64,000 bases of DNA from Lysinibacillus antri (GCF_003977595.1 NZ_RYYR01000010.1:1-64000); one strand, 5' to 3'; numbered from the stretch's first letter, positions 16,839 through 26,538 are shown. The notes: generated by a model not told the origin, from the sequence alone. Program-made: numbers and translations.

Positions 16839-17729
16839 ATGGATTTTAAAAAACTAGGGAAATTTTTAGCGATGGGGGTTGCGTCGGTATCAATTTTAGC
16901 GGCATGTGGTAACAGCGAAAGTGATCCAGCTAAAGAAGATGCTACGTCAAAAACGGAAGATACAACGGAAGCAACACCAGAAGTGCAAAAAGTGAAAGTG
17001 GCTTTTGCACAAGCAGCAAAACCGATTACATATGTAGATGAAAACGGAAATGCGGCGGGGTATGATGTAGATGCGATGAAGTTAATCGACGAGCAATTAG
17101 AAGAATATGAATTTGAATTCTTCCCTACTTCGGATGAGGATTTGTTCATCGGGGTAGAGCAAGGGAAATATGCAGTGGGAGTTAAAAATGCCTTCTTTAC
17201 GGAAGAGCGTACGGAAAAATTCCTTTATCCACAAGAATTTATTGGGTTAAGTAGCGCGGGTCTTGTGTTAAAAGCAGATAAAGCGAATATTAAAAACTTA
17301 AGTGATTTTGCTACGGCTAATTATAAATTGGCGCCAATTTCTGCAAGTAGTGCTCAATATACAATCGTAGCGGAGTACAATGAAGCATATCCAAATAACC
17401 AAGTTCAATTGGACGCAGGGGATGAATTTAATCTAGATGTTGTTCAATGGGTAAACGAAGGTCGTGTTGACGGTGGGATTACAATTGAGGCCATCTATAC
17501 AGCCCAAGTGTTAAACGAAGAAGGTCCATACTATGCCTTTAAAGACGACCTAGTGTACAACGAATTTGCGGTTATTAAAACGTGGCCATTATTCAATAAA
17601 CAGCAAACAGAATTCGCAGCGGCTTATGATGAAGCAATGGCACAAGTGCGTGAATCCGGTGCTTTAAGTGAATTAATGGAACAATATTATGGAAAAGATT
17701 TATTTCCGTTATTAAATAGTGCGGAGTAG
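16839..17729 (+). CDS. Orphan amino-acid ABC transporter binding lipoprotein
   Basis: Extracellular solute-binding protein family 3. Lipobox LAAC puts the lipidated Cys at residue 23, then an acidic linker and a two-lobed binding domain. It is clearly paralogous to the binding protein at 58637: shared stretches include GYD(V/L)DA, IGVEQGKY, VQWVNEGR and the C-terminal YGKDLF. No permease or ATPase gene is adjacent, so it may deliver ligand to the 59.6-61.8 kb transporter. ATG chosen with AAGGGAG upstream. Confidence 0.85.
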   Translation: MDFKKLGKFLAMGVASVSILAACGNSESDPAKEDATSKTEDTTEATPEVQKVKVAFAQAAKPITYVDENGNAAGYDVDAMKLIDEQLEEYEFEFFPTSDEDLFIGVEQGKYAVGVKNAFFTEERTEKFLYPQEFIGLSSAGLVLKADKANIKNLSDFATANYKLAPISASSAQYTIVAEYNEAYPNNQVQLDAGDEFNLDVVQWVNEGRVDGGITIEAIYTAQVLNEEGPYYAFKDDLVYNEFAVIKTWPLFNKQQTEFAAAYDEAMAQVRESGALSELMEQYYGKDLFPLLNSAE

Positions 17730-17737
17730 TTAAAATG

Positions 17738-17778
17738 AGATCTGCCAATGGTTCACGTTGGTAGGTCTTTTCTTTTGT
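17738..17778 (+). terminator. Terminator after the orphan binding protein
   Basis: AGATCTGCCAA pairs with TTGGTAGGTCT (two G-U pairs) and is followed by TTTTCTTTTG. Confidence 0.7.
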
Positions 17779-17825
17779 CGTGTAGAATACATAGGAAGAG
17801 AATCTTTTAAAAAGGAGTAATTTAA

Positions 17826-18368
17826 ATGACAAAAGAAGCCTTGCTTATTGTTGATATGAGCAATGATTTTGTGGCGGATGATGGTAGTTTAACAGTAGGG
17901 AAGCCGGCGCAAGAAATCGTTCCGTATATTGTGGAAAAAGCGAACGAATTTTTAACCAATGACCAAATTGTGGTGGTGGCGATGGATGCTCATGAAGAAA
18001 ACGATCCACACTTTGAACTTTGGCCAGCTCATAATGTAGTCGGGACAAAAGGGCAGCAACTTTATGGTGATTTATTTACTTGGTTCAATGAGCATCAATC
18101 CAATCCCAATGTCCTGATGCAACCGAAAACAAATTATAATGCGTTCTTTAAAACTGGCTTAGCTGAAAAATTAAAAGCTTCAGATGTTGAAAAAGTTCAT
18201 GTGGTAGGGGTTTGTACGGATATTTGCGACTTTTTAACAGTTGCAGGTGCGGATGCAGAAGGTTTCAAAACAGCTATTCATAAGAGGGGTGTGGCTACTT
18301 TTACTGATTTAGGGGACACTTTTATTAGCCATATGAAAATATGTTTCTTTACCGAAATCATTGAATAA
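17826..18368 (+). CDS. pncA: Nicotinamidase / isochorismatase-family hydrolase
   Basis: Cysteine hydrolase that converts nicotinamide to nicotinate in NAD salvage. Triad residues are Asp10 (LIVDMSNDF), Lys101 (QPKTNYNAF) and Cys130 (GVCTDIC), with metal-site DAH and PAH motifs. Overall resemblance is to B. subtilis PncA (YueJ). The C-terminus (about the last 30 residues) is unlike that of YueJ. ATG with AAAGGAG. The isochorismatase superfamily is broad, so another amide substrate is possible. Confidence 0.8.
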   Translation: MTKEALLIVDMSNDFVADDGSLTVGKPAQEIVPYIVEKANEFLTNDQIVVVAMDAHEENDPHFELWPAHNVVGTKGQQLYGDLFTWFNEHQSNPNVLMQPKTNYNAFFKTGLAEKLKASDVEKVHVVGVCTDICDFLTVAGADAEGFKTAIHKRGVATFTDLGDTFISHMKICFFTEIIE

Positions 18369-18386
18369 ACCAAAATGTAATTTCTT

Positions 18387-18422
18387 AAGCTTCGTTCCTA
18401 GTCAGGGGACGGAGCTTTTTTC
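18387..18422 (+). terminator. Terminator after pncA
   Basis: AAGCTTCGTTCC pairs with GGACGGAGCTT, then TTTTTTCG. Confidence 0.7.
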
Positions 18423-18495
18423 GTGCTGTATGTTTTTACATCTATCGGCCCTCTTGCATATGATAAAAAGATGACAGCTCTACACAAATTTTTTA

Positions 18496-18524
18496 TTGTC
18501 TTTTTATAATGAACGAATTATAAT
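18496..18524 (+). promoter_or_regulatory. Sigma-A promoter for tdh
   Basis: TTGTCT, a 17-bp spacer and a perfect TATAAT, about 85 bp before the tdh start codon. Confidence 0.7.
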
Positions 18525-18608
18525 AAAAATCAATTGAAACATTGATATATTAAGGTTTTAGTGTGTTTTTGAGGTGGACAATTGTTTTCTAACAGAGGAG
18601 GTTGCAGC

Positions 18609-19556
18609 ATGAAAAAAATAATTGTAACGGGTGCGTTAGGTCAGATCGGTTCTGAGCTTATTGTGAAATTACGTGATATGTATGGGGAAGAGAATGTTTT
18701 ATCAACGGATATTCGAAAAGACACGAGCGTATGTGGTCCGTTTGAAATATTAGATGTAACAGATGGAAAGCGTATGTTTGAACTTGCCAAGCAATTTGAG
18801 GCAGATACGATGATTCATATGGCGGCTTTACTATCGGCTACCGCAGAAAAAAATCCGTTATTCGCATGGAATTTAAATATGGGTGGCTTAATGAATGCGT
18901 TGGAAGTATCAAGGGAGTTAAATTTACAGTTCTTTACACCAAGTTCAATTGGTGCATTTGGGCCATCAACGCCAAAAGACAACACCCCTCAAGATACGCT
19001 CCAACGTCCCACAACGATGTATGGGGTGAATAAAGTAGCGGGAGAATTGTTATGTGACTATTACTTTAACCGATTTGGTGTGGATACACGCGGTGTGCGA
19101 TTCCCAGGGTTAATTTCATACGTTACGCCTCCTGGTGGGGGAACGACTGATTACGCGGTTGATATTTATTATAAAGCCGTTGAGCAAGGACGATACACAT
19201 CCTATATTGCAGAAGGTACGTATATGGACATGATGTATATGCCAGATGCGCTACAAGCCATTGTCAATTTAATGGAGGCAGATGGGGAAAAATTAAAACA
19301 TCGCAATGCTTTTAATATTTCAGCAATGAGCTTTGAACCTTCCCAAATCGCAGCGGAAATTAAAAAACATATCCCATCGTTCAAAATGGATTATGATGTG
19401 GATCCGGTTCGCCAAAAAATTGCGGATAGCTGGCCAAATGCAATTGATTCATCCGCTGCCGTAGAAGAGTGGGGCTTCAAAGCAGACTATGATTTAGCAA
19501 AAATGACGATTGATATGTTAGATAAATTACAACGAAAAAATAAAATGATTTCATAA
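18609..19556 (+). CDS. tdh: L-threonine 3-dehydrogenase, SDR (epimerase-like) type
   Basis: NAD-dependent extended SDR of 315 aa with Rossmann motif GALGQIG (8-14), [16 protein letters not shown] and catalytic YGVNK. It resembles the Flavobacterium/archaeal-type threonine dehydrogenases, which make 2-amino-3-ketobutyrate from threonine, rather than the zinc-dependent E. coli Tdh. I chose the ATG at 18609 with GAGGAGG 7 bp upstream. No 2-amino-3-ketobutyrate ligase gene (kbl) is adjacent. Confidence 0.83.
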   Translation: MKKIIVTGALGQIGSELIVKLRDMYGEENVLSTDIRKDTSVCGPFEILDVTDGKRMFELAKQFEADTMIHMAALLSATAEKNPLFAWNLNMGGLMNALEVSRELNLQFFTPSSIGAFGPSTPKDNTPQDTLQRPTTMYGVNKVAGELLCDYYFNRFGVDTRGVRFPGLISYVTPPGGGTTDYAVDIYYKAVEQGRYTSYIAEGTYMDMMYMPDALQAIVNLMEADGEKLKHRNAFNISAMSFEPSQIAAEIKKHIPSFKMDYDVDPVRQKIADSWPNAIDSSAAVEEWGFKADYDLAKMTIDMLDKLQRKNKMIS

Positions 19557-19557
19557 A

Positions 19558-19606
19558 AGAAGGCTAGGAGAATGGGCAAAAACCCCGTTCTGCTAGCCTT
19601 CTTTTA
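19558..19606 (+). terminator. Terminator after tdh
   Basis: AGAAGGCTAG pairs with CTAGCCTTCT around an inner GGG/CCC hairpin, followed by TTTA. Confidence 0.75.
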
Positions 19607-19723
19607 TGTCTAGCTACAGTGGCTAGCTCCTCGACAACTTCGGTGCTGTCTGCAAGGGCAAAGAGCGCCCTTTTGTCAGCCCCTCCAGTTGTTGTCGGAG
19701 CTGGACGAGCCACTTCCGCTTTT
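19607..19723. repeat. Dispersed TGTCTAGCT...CCGCTTTT hairpin element, full copy
   Basis: Imperfect inverted repeat of ~117 bp: the left arm (GTGGCTAGCTCCTCGACAAC) pairs with the right arm (GTTGTCGGAGCTGGACGAGC). Related sequences are, from memory, scattered through Bacillaceae and Planococcaceae genomes. Fragments of it recur at 26539, 40405 and 44518. It separates tdh from the convergent trp operon. Confidence 0.7.
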
Positions 19724-19724
19724 C

Positions 19725-20888
19725 TTACTTATTTAACATGGCAAAAACTTGCTCTACGTCTTTATCGCCACGCCCGGATACATTAACAATAATGCTATCT
19801 TCTGGTGAAAGGGTAGGTGCTAATTTTAATGCATGTGCCACTGCATGAGAACTTTCTAATGCAGGAATAATGCCTTCTACTCGTGATAATGTTTTAAATG
19901 CTTCTAATACTTCTTCATTCGTTGCCGTTACATATTCACCACGACCAGTAGTATGTAAGTAGGCATGTAGTGGACCAACACCTTGGTAATCAAGACCTGC
20001 AGCAATTGATTCAGTATCTAAAAGATTGCCTTCTTCATCTTGTAACACATAACTTTTAAATCCGTGGAATACAGCAGGCGAGCCTTTTGATAATGTAGCC
20101 GCTCCAGCAGGTTCAACCCCGATTAGACGTACTTCTTCATCGTTAATGTAATGGTAGAAAGCACCCGCTGCATTACTACCACCACCAACAGCAGCCACCA
20201 CAGCAGTTGGAAGTTTACCTTCTTTCGCTAAATGTTGAGCGCGACTTTCTTTACTGATAATCGATTGGAAATGTTCAACCATCTCCGGATATGGAGTCGG
20301 TCCAACAGCAGATCCAATTAAATAAAACGTATTTTTATAGTTTGCGACTAAATCTGCAAACGCTTCGTCTACCGCTTCTTTTAATAAACCTTGACCTTTA
20401 TCTACCGCCACGACTTCTGCACCTAATAACTCCATGCGGAATACGTTTAAAGCTTGGCGTTTTGTATCTTTTGCACCCATGTAAATTGTGCATTCCATAC
20501 CAAACATCGCACACGCAGTAGCAGTTGCCACACCATGTTGACCAGCGCCCGTTTCCGCGATGACACGTTTTACACCCATACGTTTTGCTAATAAAATTTG
20601 ACCAAGTACATTGTTAATTTTATGAGAACCTGTATGATTTAAATCTTCACGCTTTAGGTAGATTTTGGCACCACCAAGTTGTTTTGTTAAATTTTCAGCT
20701 AAATAAAGAGGATTTTCGCGGCCAGCATATTCACGTAAGTAGTACTCTAGCTCTTCATTAAACTCAGGGTCATTTTTATATTTCTCGTATTGCTCCCCAA
20801 TGTATTGTAAAACTTCTTGTAAATCTTCAGGAACGAAACTACCACCAAAATCCCCATAGTACCCATTTTTAATTGCTGTTTGACTCAT
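19725..20888 (-). CDS. trpB: Tryptophan synthase beta chain, second copy
   Basis: PLP-dependent beta subunit of 387 aa, last gene of the trp operon. PLP lysine in [10 protein letters not shown] (Lys90), the catalytic glutamate in AETGAGQHG, and the phosphate-binding GGGSNA are all kept. It belongs to the same subfamily as the upstream trpB at 21801, not the TrpB2 type, but is clearly diverged: GVGPLHAYL replaces GVGPEHCHL. The ATG at 20888 has GGGAG 9 bp upstream; the ATG at 20897 would be too close to it. It may work without TrpA or on another indole/serine-type substrate, which is inference. Confidence 0.88.
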   Translation of the reverse strand: MSQTAIKNGYYGDFGGSFVPEDLQEVLQYIGEQYEKYKNDPEFNEELEYYLREYAGRENPLYLAENLTKQLGGAKIYLKREDLNHTGSHKINNVLGQILLAKRMGVKRVIAETGAGQHGVATATACAMFGMECTIYMGAKDTKRQALNVFRMELLGAEVVAVDKGQGLLKEAVDEAFADLVANYKNTFYLIGSAVGPTPYPEMVEHFQSIISKESRAQHLAKEGKLPTAVVAAVGGGSNAAGAFYHYINDEEVRLIGVEPAGAATLSKGSPAVFHGFKSYVLQDEEGNLLDTESIAAGLDYQGVGPLHAYLHTTGRGEYVTATNEEVLEAFKTLSRVEGIIPALESSHAVAHALKLAPTLSPEDSIIVNVSGRGDKDVEQVFAMLNK

Positions 20889-20939
20889 TGCTAACATCTC
20901 CCTATATATAAATTTAATAACAACCTGAATCTAGTTGGA

Positions 20940-21021
20940 ATCCCGCCAAAAATGGTGAAAATCCCGCCATTTTGTTTTAAAATCCCGTCAAACTTTGAAA
21001 TAATTCCGCCAACCTCAAAAT
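20940..21021. repeat. Four-unit 21-bp array, word ATCCCGCC
   Basis: Units start at 20940, 20961, 20982 and 21003, each exactly 21 bp apart, with cores ATCCCGCC, ATCCCGCC, ATCCCGTC and ATTCCGCC and A/T-rich remainders. The array fills the spacer between trpA and the second trpB and runs up to the trpA stop codon. Confidence 0.75.
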
Positions 21022-21804
21022 CTACCGTACTGTAGCTACTTTAGAAGCTAATACTAATTCCTCAATCGTCGCCCAATCGTCATTTGCTAAGCTGTCAACA
21101 ATTTTACTGCCGACAATCACTCCGCTACAAAATGCGCCGAAGCTTTTGACGTGATCTGGAGAAGAAATTCCAAATCCTGCTAAAACAGGGGTATCCGTGT
21201 AGTCTTGAATTTTGGCAAAGTGCTCCTCTAATTCATTTGCAAAGCTAGAGCGTGCACCTGTAATGCCGTTTACTGTTACGGCATAGATAAATCCTTCACT
21301 TGCTTTTGTTAAACGTTCCACTCGTTCAGGCGTACTTGTTAAAGAAACGAGTTGGATAAGGGCAATATTTGCTTCTTGTAAAGCAGGATGAATAATGTCT
21401 TTTTCCTCTAATGGCATATCGGGAATAATCACACCACGAATTCCAGCAGCACTCGCATCTTGGGCAAACTGTTCAACGCCATAAGCTAAAATCGGATTTA
21501 AATAGGTCATAGCTACAAGAGGAACTTTAATTTCAGAAGCAAATCCCGCTAACGTTTCAATTACTTTTCGTAAAGTTGTGCCGTTTGCTAATGCACGTTC
21601 ACCGGCACGCTCAATTGTAGGGCCGTCTGCAACAGGGTCTGTGAAGGGAATACCTACTTCAATTGCCGTCACACCGAGTTCCTGAAGCTTTGAAATGGTT
21701 GATTGAAGCTTTTCTAAACCACCGTCACCTGCCATGATGTAAGGGACGAATGCTTTATCGCCATTTGCGGTTGTCGCTAAAATCGCATCTTTTAATTGAC
21801 TCAT
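21022..21804 (-). CDS. trpA: Tryptophan synthase alpha chain
   Basis: Cleaves indole-3-glycerol phosphate to indole, which is channelled to TrpB. Catalytic residues Glu49 ([10 protein letters not shown]) and Asp60 (ADGPTI) are at the standard positions. 260 aa, TIM barrel. Start overlaps the trpB stop by 4 bp (ATGA), which gives translational coupling. Confidence 0.97.
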   Translation of the reverse strand: MSQLKDAILATTANGDKAFVPYIMAGDGGLEKLQSTISKLQELGVTAIEVGIPFTDPVADGPTIERAGERALANGTTLRKVIETLAGFASEIKVPLVAMTYLNPILAYGVEQFAQDASAAGIRGVIIPDMPLEEKDIIHPALQEANIALIQLVSLTSTPERVERLTKASEGFIYAVTVNGITGARSSFANELEEHFAKIQDYTDTPVLAGFGISSPDHVKSFGAFCSGVIVGSKIVDSLANDDWATIEELVLASKVATVR

Positions 21805-22991
21805 GATAAATTCCCTCCAAGTGCTTCAGAGATTGTATGAACATCTTTATCGCCACGTCCTGATAAACAGATAACAAGAATTTCATCCGGTGACATTGTT
21901 TTTGCTAATTTTGAAGCGTAATAAATGGCATGGGCACTTTCTAATGCTGGTAGAATTCCTTCTGTACGGCATAGTAACTTCACGCCTTCTAATGCCTCAT
22001 CATCTGTCACTGTATCGAATTTAGCGCGTCCACTTTCATGAAGGTGACAATGCTCTGGTCCGACACCTGGATAATCTAGGCCTGCTGAGATGGAATGAGC
22101 TTCTTGGACAAAGCCATTTTCATCCTGTAATAAATACATAAAGGCACCGTGAAGAACTCCTGTTTGCCCACCTTGAATCGCCGCAGCATGTAGTCCAGTT
22201 GCAACGCCTTTACCAGCAGCTTCAACACCGAATAAAGCAACATCTTGATCCTCTACGAAAGGATAGAACATACCGATTGCGTTACTGCCACCACCTACAC
22301 AAGCAACCACAGCATCTGGTAGACGATTTTCAAGATTTAAAATTTGTGCTCTTGTTTCGTCCCCAATCACACGTTGGAAGTCACGAACAATTGTTGGGAA
22401 TGGGTGAGGTCCAAGTGCTGAACCTAAAATATAATGGGTATCGTCAATGTTTGTAACCCAGTGACGTAATGCTTCATTTACCGCATCTTTTAATGTAGCA
22501 GAGCCTTTTTCAACAGCCACTACTTTTGTACCAAGTAGCTCCATACGGAACACGTTTAAAGCTTGGCGTTTTACATCTTCTGCGCCCATATACACGATAC
22601 ATTCAAGATTTAATAGGGCACAAGCAGTTGCAGTTGCTACACCATGTTGACCGGCACCCGTTTCAGCGACGATTTTTTTCTTCCCCATACGTTTTGCTAG
22701 TAGCGCTTGCCCTAACGCATTATTAATTTTGTGGGCACCTGTATGATTGAGATCTTCACGTTTTAAATAAATTTTTGCTCCACCACAATAATCTGTTAAC
22801 CGTTCAGCAAAATAAAGTGGTGTTTCGCGACCTACGTAATTTTTTAAGTAATATTTCAATTCATTTTGAAATTCTTCATCGTTTTTATATTGATCATAGG
22901 CTTCTTCAAGTTCTTGAAGTGCCGTCATTAATGTTTCTGGAACAAACTGACCACCAAATCGGCCAAATCTACCTTTTACTGTTGTTGTCAT
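21801..22991 (-). CDS. trpB: Tryptophan synthase beta chain
   Basis: Canonical TrpB, 396 aa, next to trpA. PLP lysine Lys88 ([10 protein letters not shown]), catalytic Glu in AETGAGQHG, phosphate loop GGGSNA, C-terminal SGRGDKD. It starts 7 bp after trpF. A second trpB gene lies at the end of the same operon. Confidence 0.96.
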   Translation of the reverse strand: MTTTVKGRFGRFGGQFVPETLMTALQELEEAYDQYKNDEEFQNELKYYLKNYVGRETPLYFAERLTDYCGGAKIYLKREDLNHTGAHKINNALGQALLAKRMGKKKIVAETGAGQHGVATATACALLNLECIVYMGAEDVKRQALNVFRMELLGTKVVAVEKGSATLKDAVNEALRHWVTNIDDTHYILGSALGPHPFPTIVRDFQRVIGDETRAQILNLENRLPDAVVACVGGGSNAIGMFYPFVEDQDVALFGVEAAGKGVATGLHAAAIQGGQTGVLHGAFMYLLQDENGFVQEAHSISAGLDYPGVGPEHCHLHESGRAKFDTVTDDEALEGVKLLCRTEGILPALESAHAIYYASKLAKTMSPDEILVICLSGRGDKDVHTISEALGGNLS

Positions 22992-22998
22992 TATTGGT

Positions 22999-23625
22999 TC
23001 ACTCCTTAGCGACTGAAATTGAAGTTGTCGCAGTTTCTATGAATTGTTTAATTAATTCGCTATTTTTTACTCCATCACGTTCTACACCACTTGATACATC
23101 CACTCCGAAAGGCTCCACTTGGGCGATGGCACGACCGACGTTTTCTTGGTTTAAACCACCCGCTAAGATGATGCGCTCTTTGGAAATAGAAAGCTGATCA
23201 AGTAGGGACCAGTCAAACACTTTCCCGCTCCCACCTGCAAAGTCCGTACCAGGAGCATCGAATAAATAGTAATCGACGTCATATTTGCTTGCTTTTTCAA
23301 CATCTTCATATGAACGGATCGAAAATGCTTTAATGGAAGGGTAGCCTAAATTTTTGATAAACTGCGCCTCTTCATTGCCGTGGTATTGGACGTAATCAAG
23401 TTCAGCTACTTGGACGGCTTGGTGAACTTGTTCTTCGGTTGGATTGACGAAAACACCGACTTTTTTTACATGAGACGGGATTTGTTGTGCAAGTTGTGCG
23501 GCACGTTCGAACGAGATTTGACGTTTACTTGGAGCAAACATAAACCCAATCCAAGTAGCACCTGCTTCGATGGCTACTTGCACATGTTCTTCTTCCTTTA
23601 ACCCGCAAATTTTTACCCTAGCCAT
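22999..23625 (-). CDS. trpF: Phosphoribosylanthranilate isomerase
   Basis: TIM-barrel isomerase of 208 aa. Catalytic Cys in the N-terminal KICGL motif and Asp in the [20 protein letters not shown] region; C-terminal [11 protein letters not shown] and GVDVSSGVE phosphate-site motifs. The start overlaps the trpC stop codon by 1 bp (TAATG). Confidence 0.96.
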   Translation of the reverse strand: MARVKICGLKEEEHVQVAIEAGATWIGFMFAPSKRQISFERAAQLAQQIPSHVKKVGVFVNPTEEQVHQAVQVAELDYVQYHGNEEAQFIKNLGYPSIKAFSIRSYEDVEKASKYDVDYYLFDAPGTDFAGGSGKVFDWSLLDQLSISKERIILAGGLNQENVGRAIAQVEPFGVDVSSGVERDGVKNSELIKQFIETATTSISVAKE

Positions 23626-24422
23626 TACTTCACGTCCTTTACGAAGAAGGGAAGGGATACTTGTAAGGATTGTAAAGCTTCTTCAACATTTCCACTACGC
23701 ATTAACGATTCACCGACTAAAACACCACGAGCACCTACATTGGCAACCCGATTTGCATCCTCTGCGTTCCAAATGCCACTTTCACTAATAAACGCGATCT
23801 CTTCATGGGCGTTGATTTTTTCAGCTAACTTTTCCGTTTGCGCTAAATCCATTTGGAAGGTTTTTAAATCGCGATTGTTCACACCAATGATTTTTGGTTT
23901 GATGGCTAATGCGCGGTCGAGCTCTTCCTCGTTATGAACTTCGACTAATACATCAAGACCTAAAGCTGTTGCGTATTGATAGAAAGCTTTTAGTTGTTTA
24001 TCTGATAGTGCCGCAACGATTAAAAGAATAACCGAAGCACCAGCAGCTTTTGCGTAGTCAATTTGCACTTCATGAATAATAAAGTCTTTATTTAAAAGTG
24101 GGATATCAACGTGATTTGCGATATCTGCTAAATCTTGAAACGAACCTTTGAAATACTTTTCTTCTGTTAAAACAGAGATACAAGCTGCTCCTGCACGTTC
24201 ATATTTTGTTGCTTGCTCAACAGGGTTTGTGCCTTCAGCAATGAGTCCCTTCGAAGGTGAGGCACGCTTCATTTCTGAGATCACTTGAAGTGTGTCAGAT
24301 TTACGTAACACATCATATAAGGAAGGACGTACTTTTGGTTGTACATCAAATTTCGGTTTGTTCGCTAACAGTTCTGGAATTAATGTTTCTTTATGTTCAA
24401 GAATGGTTTGTAAAATGGTCAT
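23625..24422 (-). CDS. trpC: Indole-3-glycerol phosphate synthase
   Basis: 265-aa TIM barrel. Family motifs: SEMKRASPSKG near residue 50, VLTEEKYFKGS, LLNKDFIIHEVQI, GVNNRDLKTF, and SESGI with GVLVGESLMR at the phosphate site. The start codon directly abuts the trpD stop, with AAAGGAG inside trpD. Confidence 0.97.
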   Translation of the reverse strand: MTILQTILEHKETLIPELLANKPKFDVQPKVRPSLYDVLRKSDTLQVISEMKRASPSKGLIAEGTNPVEQATKYERAGAACISVLTEEKYFKGSFQDLADIANHVDIPLLNKDFIIHEVQIDYAKAAGASVILLIVAALSDKQLKAFYQYATALGLDVLVEVHNEEELDRALAIKPKIIGVNNRDLKTFQMDLAQTEKLAEKINAHEEIAFISESGIWNAEDANRVANVGARGVLVGESLMRSGNVEEALQSLQVSLPFFVKDVK

Positions 24423-25457
24423 TTAAATTGCACGCTCCTTTAAAATATCCTGACTGAATGAAATGATCTCATCTAGTTTTGATAAGGCTCTACCAGATAA
24501 AATGCTTTCGCGTGCCATGTCGACCCCGTCTTTTACAGAGTCTACAAGTCCATATGCGAAGAATCCAAGCCCTGCATTTAATAAAACGGCATCAAAATAT
24601 GAGCTTAGCTTTCCGTTTAATAGCTCGCGTAGAATCACAGCATTTTCATCCGGCGTCCCACCAATTAATTTAGTGATTGGGACAGGGGATAGACCTAACT
24701 TCTCAAGATTAATAGTGAAGGATTGAATTTCGCCGTTAGATAGAAGGGCGAGTGTGTTATCACCATCAAGAGAAGCTTCATCCATGCCTTGTGTACCCGA
24801 AACGACCACAGCCCGTTCACGACCAAGTAATCGTAAAACATTTGCATATTCCTCGACTAAGTCAGGGCGATTAATGCCAACGAGTTGCGTTTTTAAATTG
24901 ACTGGGTTTGTCAGGGGGCCACACATATTAAAAATAGTTGGTTTCCCAATATCTCTACGAATTTCACCAAGGCGTTTTAATTTAGGGTGAACTGAAGGAG
25001 CATAAAGGAACGCAATGCCATGTTGTTGTAGTAGTTCAACAGAATCACTCACAGTAAACTCTGTATGAATGCCTAGCGCTTGTAAGACATCGGAACTCCC
25101 TGAAGCACTTGAAATTTTACGGTTCCCGTGTTTTGCTACTTGCACATCATTTGCTGCAAGGACAAAAGCGGATGTTGTACTAATGTTGAACGTTTTTAAG
25201 CCGTCACCACCTGTACCACAGTTATCGATATATTTACCATCTGGAACAGGCACTTCTACTGCATTTGATTTCATGACCGTTGCAAAACCTGCAATTTCTT
25301 CGGCCGTTTCACCTTTTGCACTTAAGGTAAGTAGGAAAGATTTAATGTCCTCTTTTGGAGTTTCTTCATTAAATACAAGTTTTGCAGCTTGAACCATATC
25401 TTCAAAAGGTAAGTTTTCCCTAGCGTTTACTCGGCTTGTGAATAATTGGATATTCAT
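24423..25457 (-). CDS. trpD: Anthranilate phosphoribosyltransferase
   Basis: First gene of the operon in this window, 344 aa. Phosphoribosyl-diphosphate-binding motif DNCGTGGDGLKTFNIST, KHGNRKISSASGSSD and GPLTNP are intact. Normally trpE precedes trpD in Bacillus; here the T-box leader leads straight into trpD, so anthranilate synthase must be encoded elsewhere. Confidence 0.97.
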   Translation of the reverse strand: MNIQLFTSRVNARENLPFEDMVQAAKLVFNEETPKEDIKSFLLTLSAKGETAEEIAGFATVMKSNAVEVPVPDGKYIDNCGTGGDGLKTFNISTTSAFVLAANDVQVAKHGNRKISSASGSSDVLQALGIHTEFTVSDSVELLQQHGIAFLYAPSVHPKLKRLGEIRRDIGKPTIFNMCGPLTNPVNLKTQLVGINRPDLVEEYANVLRLLGRERAVVVSGTQGMDEASLDGDNTLALLSNGEIQSFTINLEKLGLSPVPITKLIGGTPDENAVILRELLNGKLSSYFDAVLLNAGLGFFAYGLVDSVKDGVDMARESILSGRALSKLDEIISFSQDILKERAI

Positions 25458-25521
25458 AAGTTTTCATCCTCCTAATTTTTGAAGTTAGCAGGTAAGAATA
25501 GGTGAGGGTGAGTTTTTTCGG

Positions 25522-25830
25522 AAATAAAAAAGTCCTCTACAAAAGGAATTTCCTTTTGTAGAGGACGATATTATACCGCGTTGCCACCTCTGTTGAAGTA
25601 ATTGTACTTCCACCTTGGCGTGAATTCATGTTTTGGTCAGAATAAAAGCCCAAAACTCTGAAAACACTTCCTTATAACGTAGGAAAGACGTCAACTAACA
25701 TAAGTCAGTTGCTCTCATAAGGCCCATTCACGAATCTAGCGCACTAGTTTCCACCAACCACTAGCTCTCTTAAGCGTTCGAAATCGCTACTATTCTTATT
25801 CATCAATTTACTCTGCTATTCTCATCTAAA
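25522..25830 (-). ncRNA. T-box riboswitch leader of the trp operon
   Basis: On the minus strand it contains the T-box core AGAGGTGGCAACGCGG (25591-25576). A perfect terminator stem (GTCCTCTACAAAAGG and complement) plus TTTTTT follows at 25566-25526. Upstream lies a Stem I distal region with AAGAGAG and GGTTGGTGGAAACT. The likely specifier is TGG (tryptophan) at 25726-25724, in GTGAATGGGCC. Uncharged tRNA-Trp should stabilise the antiterminator and turn the operon on. Confidence 0.9.
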
Positions 25831-25900
25831 CTCTGCTTTGCTCTGTCGGTGGTCGCGCTCCCGCAACCTGCTACCGTACCCGAACAATGATTTAACTAGT

Positions 25901-25929
25901 ATTGTAGACTTTTAGTTCCTCGTTGTCAA
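25901..25929 (-). promoter_or_regulatory. Sigma-A promoter of the trp operon
   Basis: Perfect TTGACA, 17-bp spacer, TACAAT on the minus strand, about 80 bp before Stem I of the T-box. Confidence 0.85.
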
Positions 25930-25952
25930 TGTTTTCAGAAAAATCGCGCGAT

Positions 25953-25985
25953 AAAAAAACCGAGATGCATTATGGCTCTCGGTTT
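25953..25985 (-). terminator. Terminator of queT
   Basis: AAACCGAGA/TCTCGGTTT stem followed by TTTTAT on the minus strand. It lies just upstream of the trp promoter and insulates it. Confidence 0.75.
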
Positions 25986-25991
25986 GAAACG

Positions 25992-26474
25992 TTAAATTAA
26001 GTCCTTAAAGTTTAAACGTTTATTTAAAAGATGCATAATCGGCACCCCAACAATTAACACTACCAACTCACCAACTGCACAAGTTAACCATGTCCATAGA
26101 AACGGTAATTCTAGTGCAAGATTTAACTCAAACGCAATGATAAACATTGTAAACGTAAATAAGAATGAGTTAATGATCATACGTGCCAGTGTGTTTTTTA
26201 CAAACTTACAAATCAAAAGGAAGATTGCAAGAGTGATGATGGAATGACCTACTCCAAATACTAGGTCATAAAGGCCGAGTGGTGAGAATAAATTGGCAAT
26301 AAACACACCAATCACAACACCAAGCATGTAACGTGGGTTAAATGCTACTAAATGATTAAACATCTCAGAAACACGGAATTGAATTTCCGTAAATCCAAAT
26401 GGTGCTACTAACATAGTTACAGCAATATAAAGCGCCGCAATAATCCCTGTTGTAGCTAAAAATTTTACTTTCAT
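25992..26474 (-). CDS. queT: QueT-family transporter (queuosine precursor uptake)
   Basis: Hydrophobic 160-aa protein with about five membrane segments. The conserved pattern (EIQFRVSEMFNHLVAFNPRYMLGVVIGVFIANLFSP, read in parts) is typical of QueT, the substrate-specific subunit of an energy-coupling-factor transporter for queuosine precursors such as preQ1. ATG with AAGGAG. A possible preQ1-I-like element overlaps its ribosome binding site. No ECF ATPase genes are nearby, so it would use a shared module. Confidence 0.85.
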   Translation of the reverse strand: MKVKFLATTGIIAALYIAVTMLVAPFGFTEIQFRVSEMFNHLVAFNPRYMLGVVIGVFIANLFSPLGLYDLVFGVGHSIITLAIFLLICKFVKNTLARMIINSFLFTFTMFIIAFELNLALELPFLWTWLTCAVGELVVLIVGVPIMHLLNKRLNFKDLI

Positions 26475-26482
26475 ATTCTTTT

Positions 26483-26521
26483 CTCCTTAGTTTTTTTTCG
26501 TGGGATGGTTTCGAACCACGG
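26483..26521 (-). promoter_or_regulatory. Possible preQ1-I-type riboswitch overlapping the queT ribosome binding site
   Basis: On the minus strand CGTGG pairs with CCACG around a 12-nt loop beginning TTCG. An A-rich tail ending AAACTAAGGAG, which is the queT Shine-Dalgarno site, comes directly after. This is the H-type pseudoknot layout of preQ1-I switches. The loop differs from the commonest consensus, so the match rests on architecture plus the queT gene. Confidence 0.42.
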
Positions 26522-26538
26522 TGGATAAGAAAAGTGAA

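Noticed and set aside
26500-26525. tRNA T-arm-like GGTTTCGAACC
   Set aside because: Part of the palindromic stem near queT; no cloverleaf around it.
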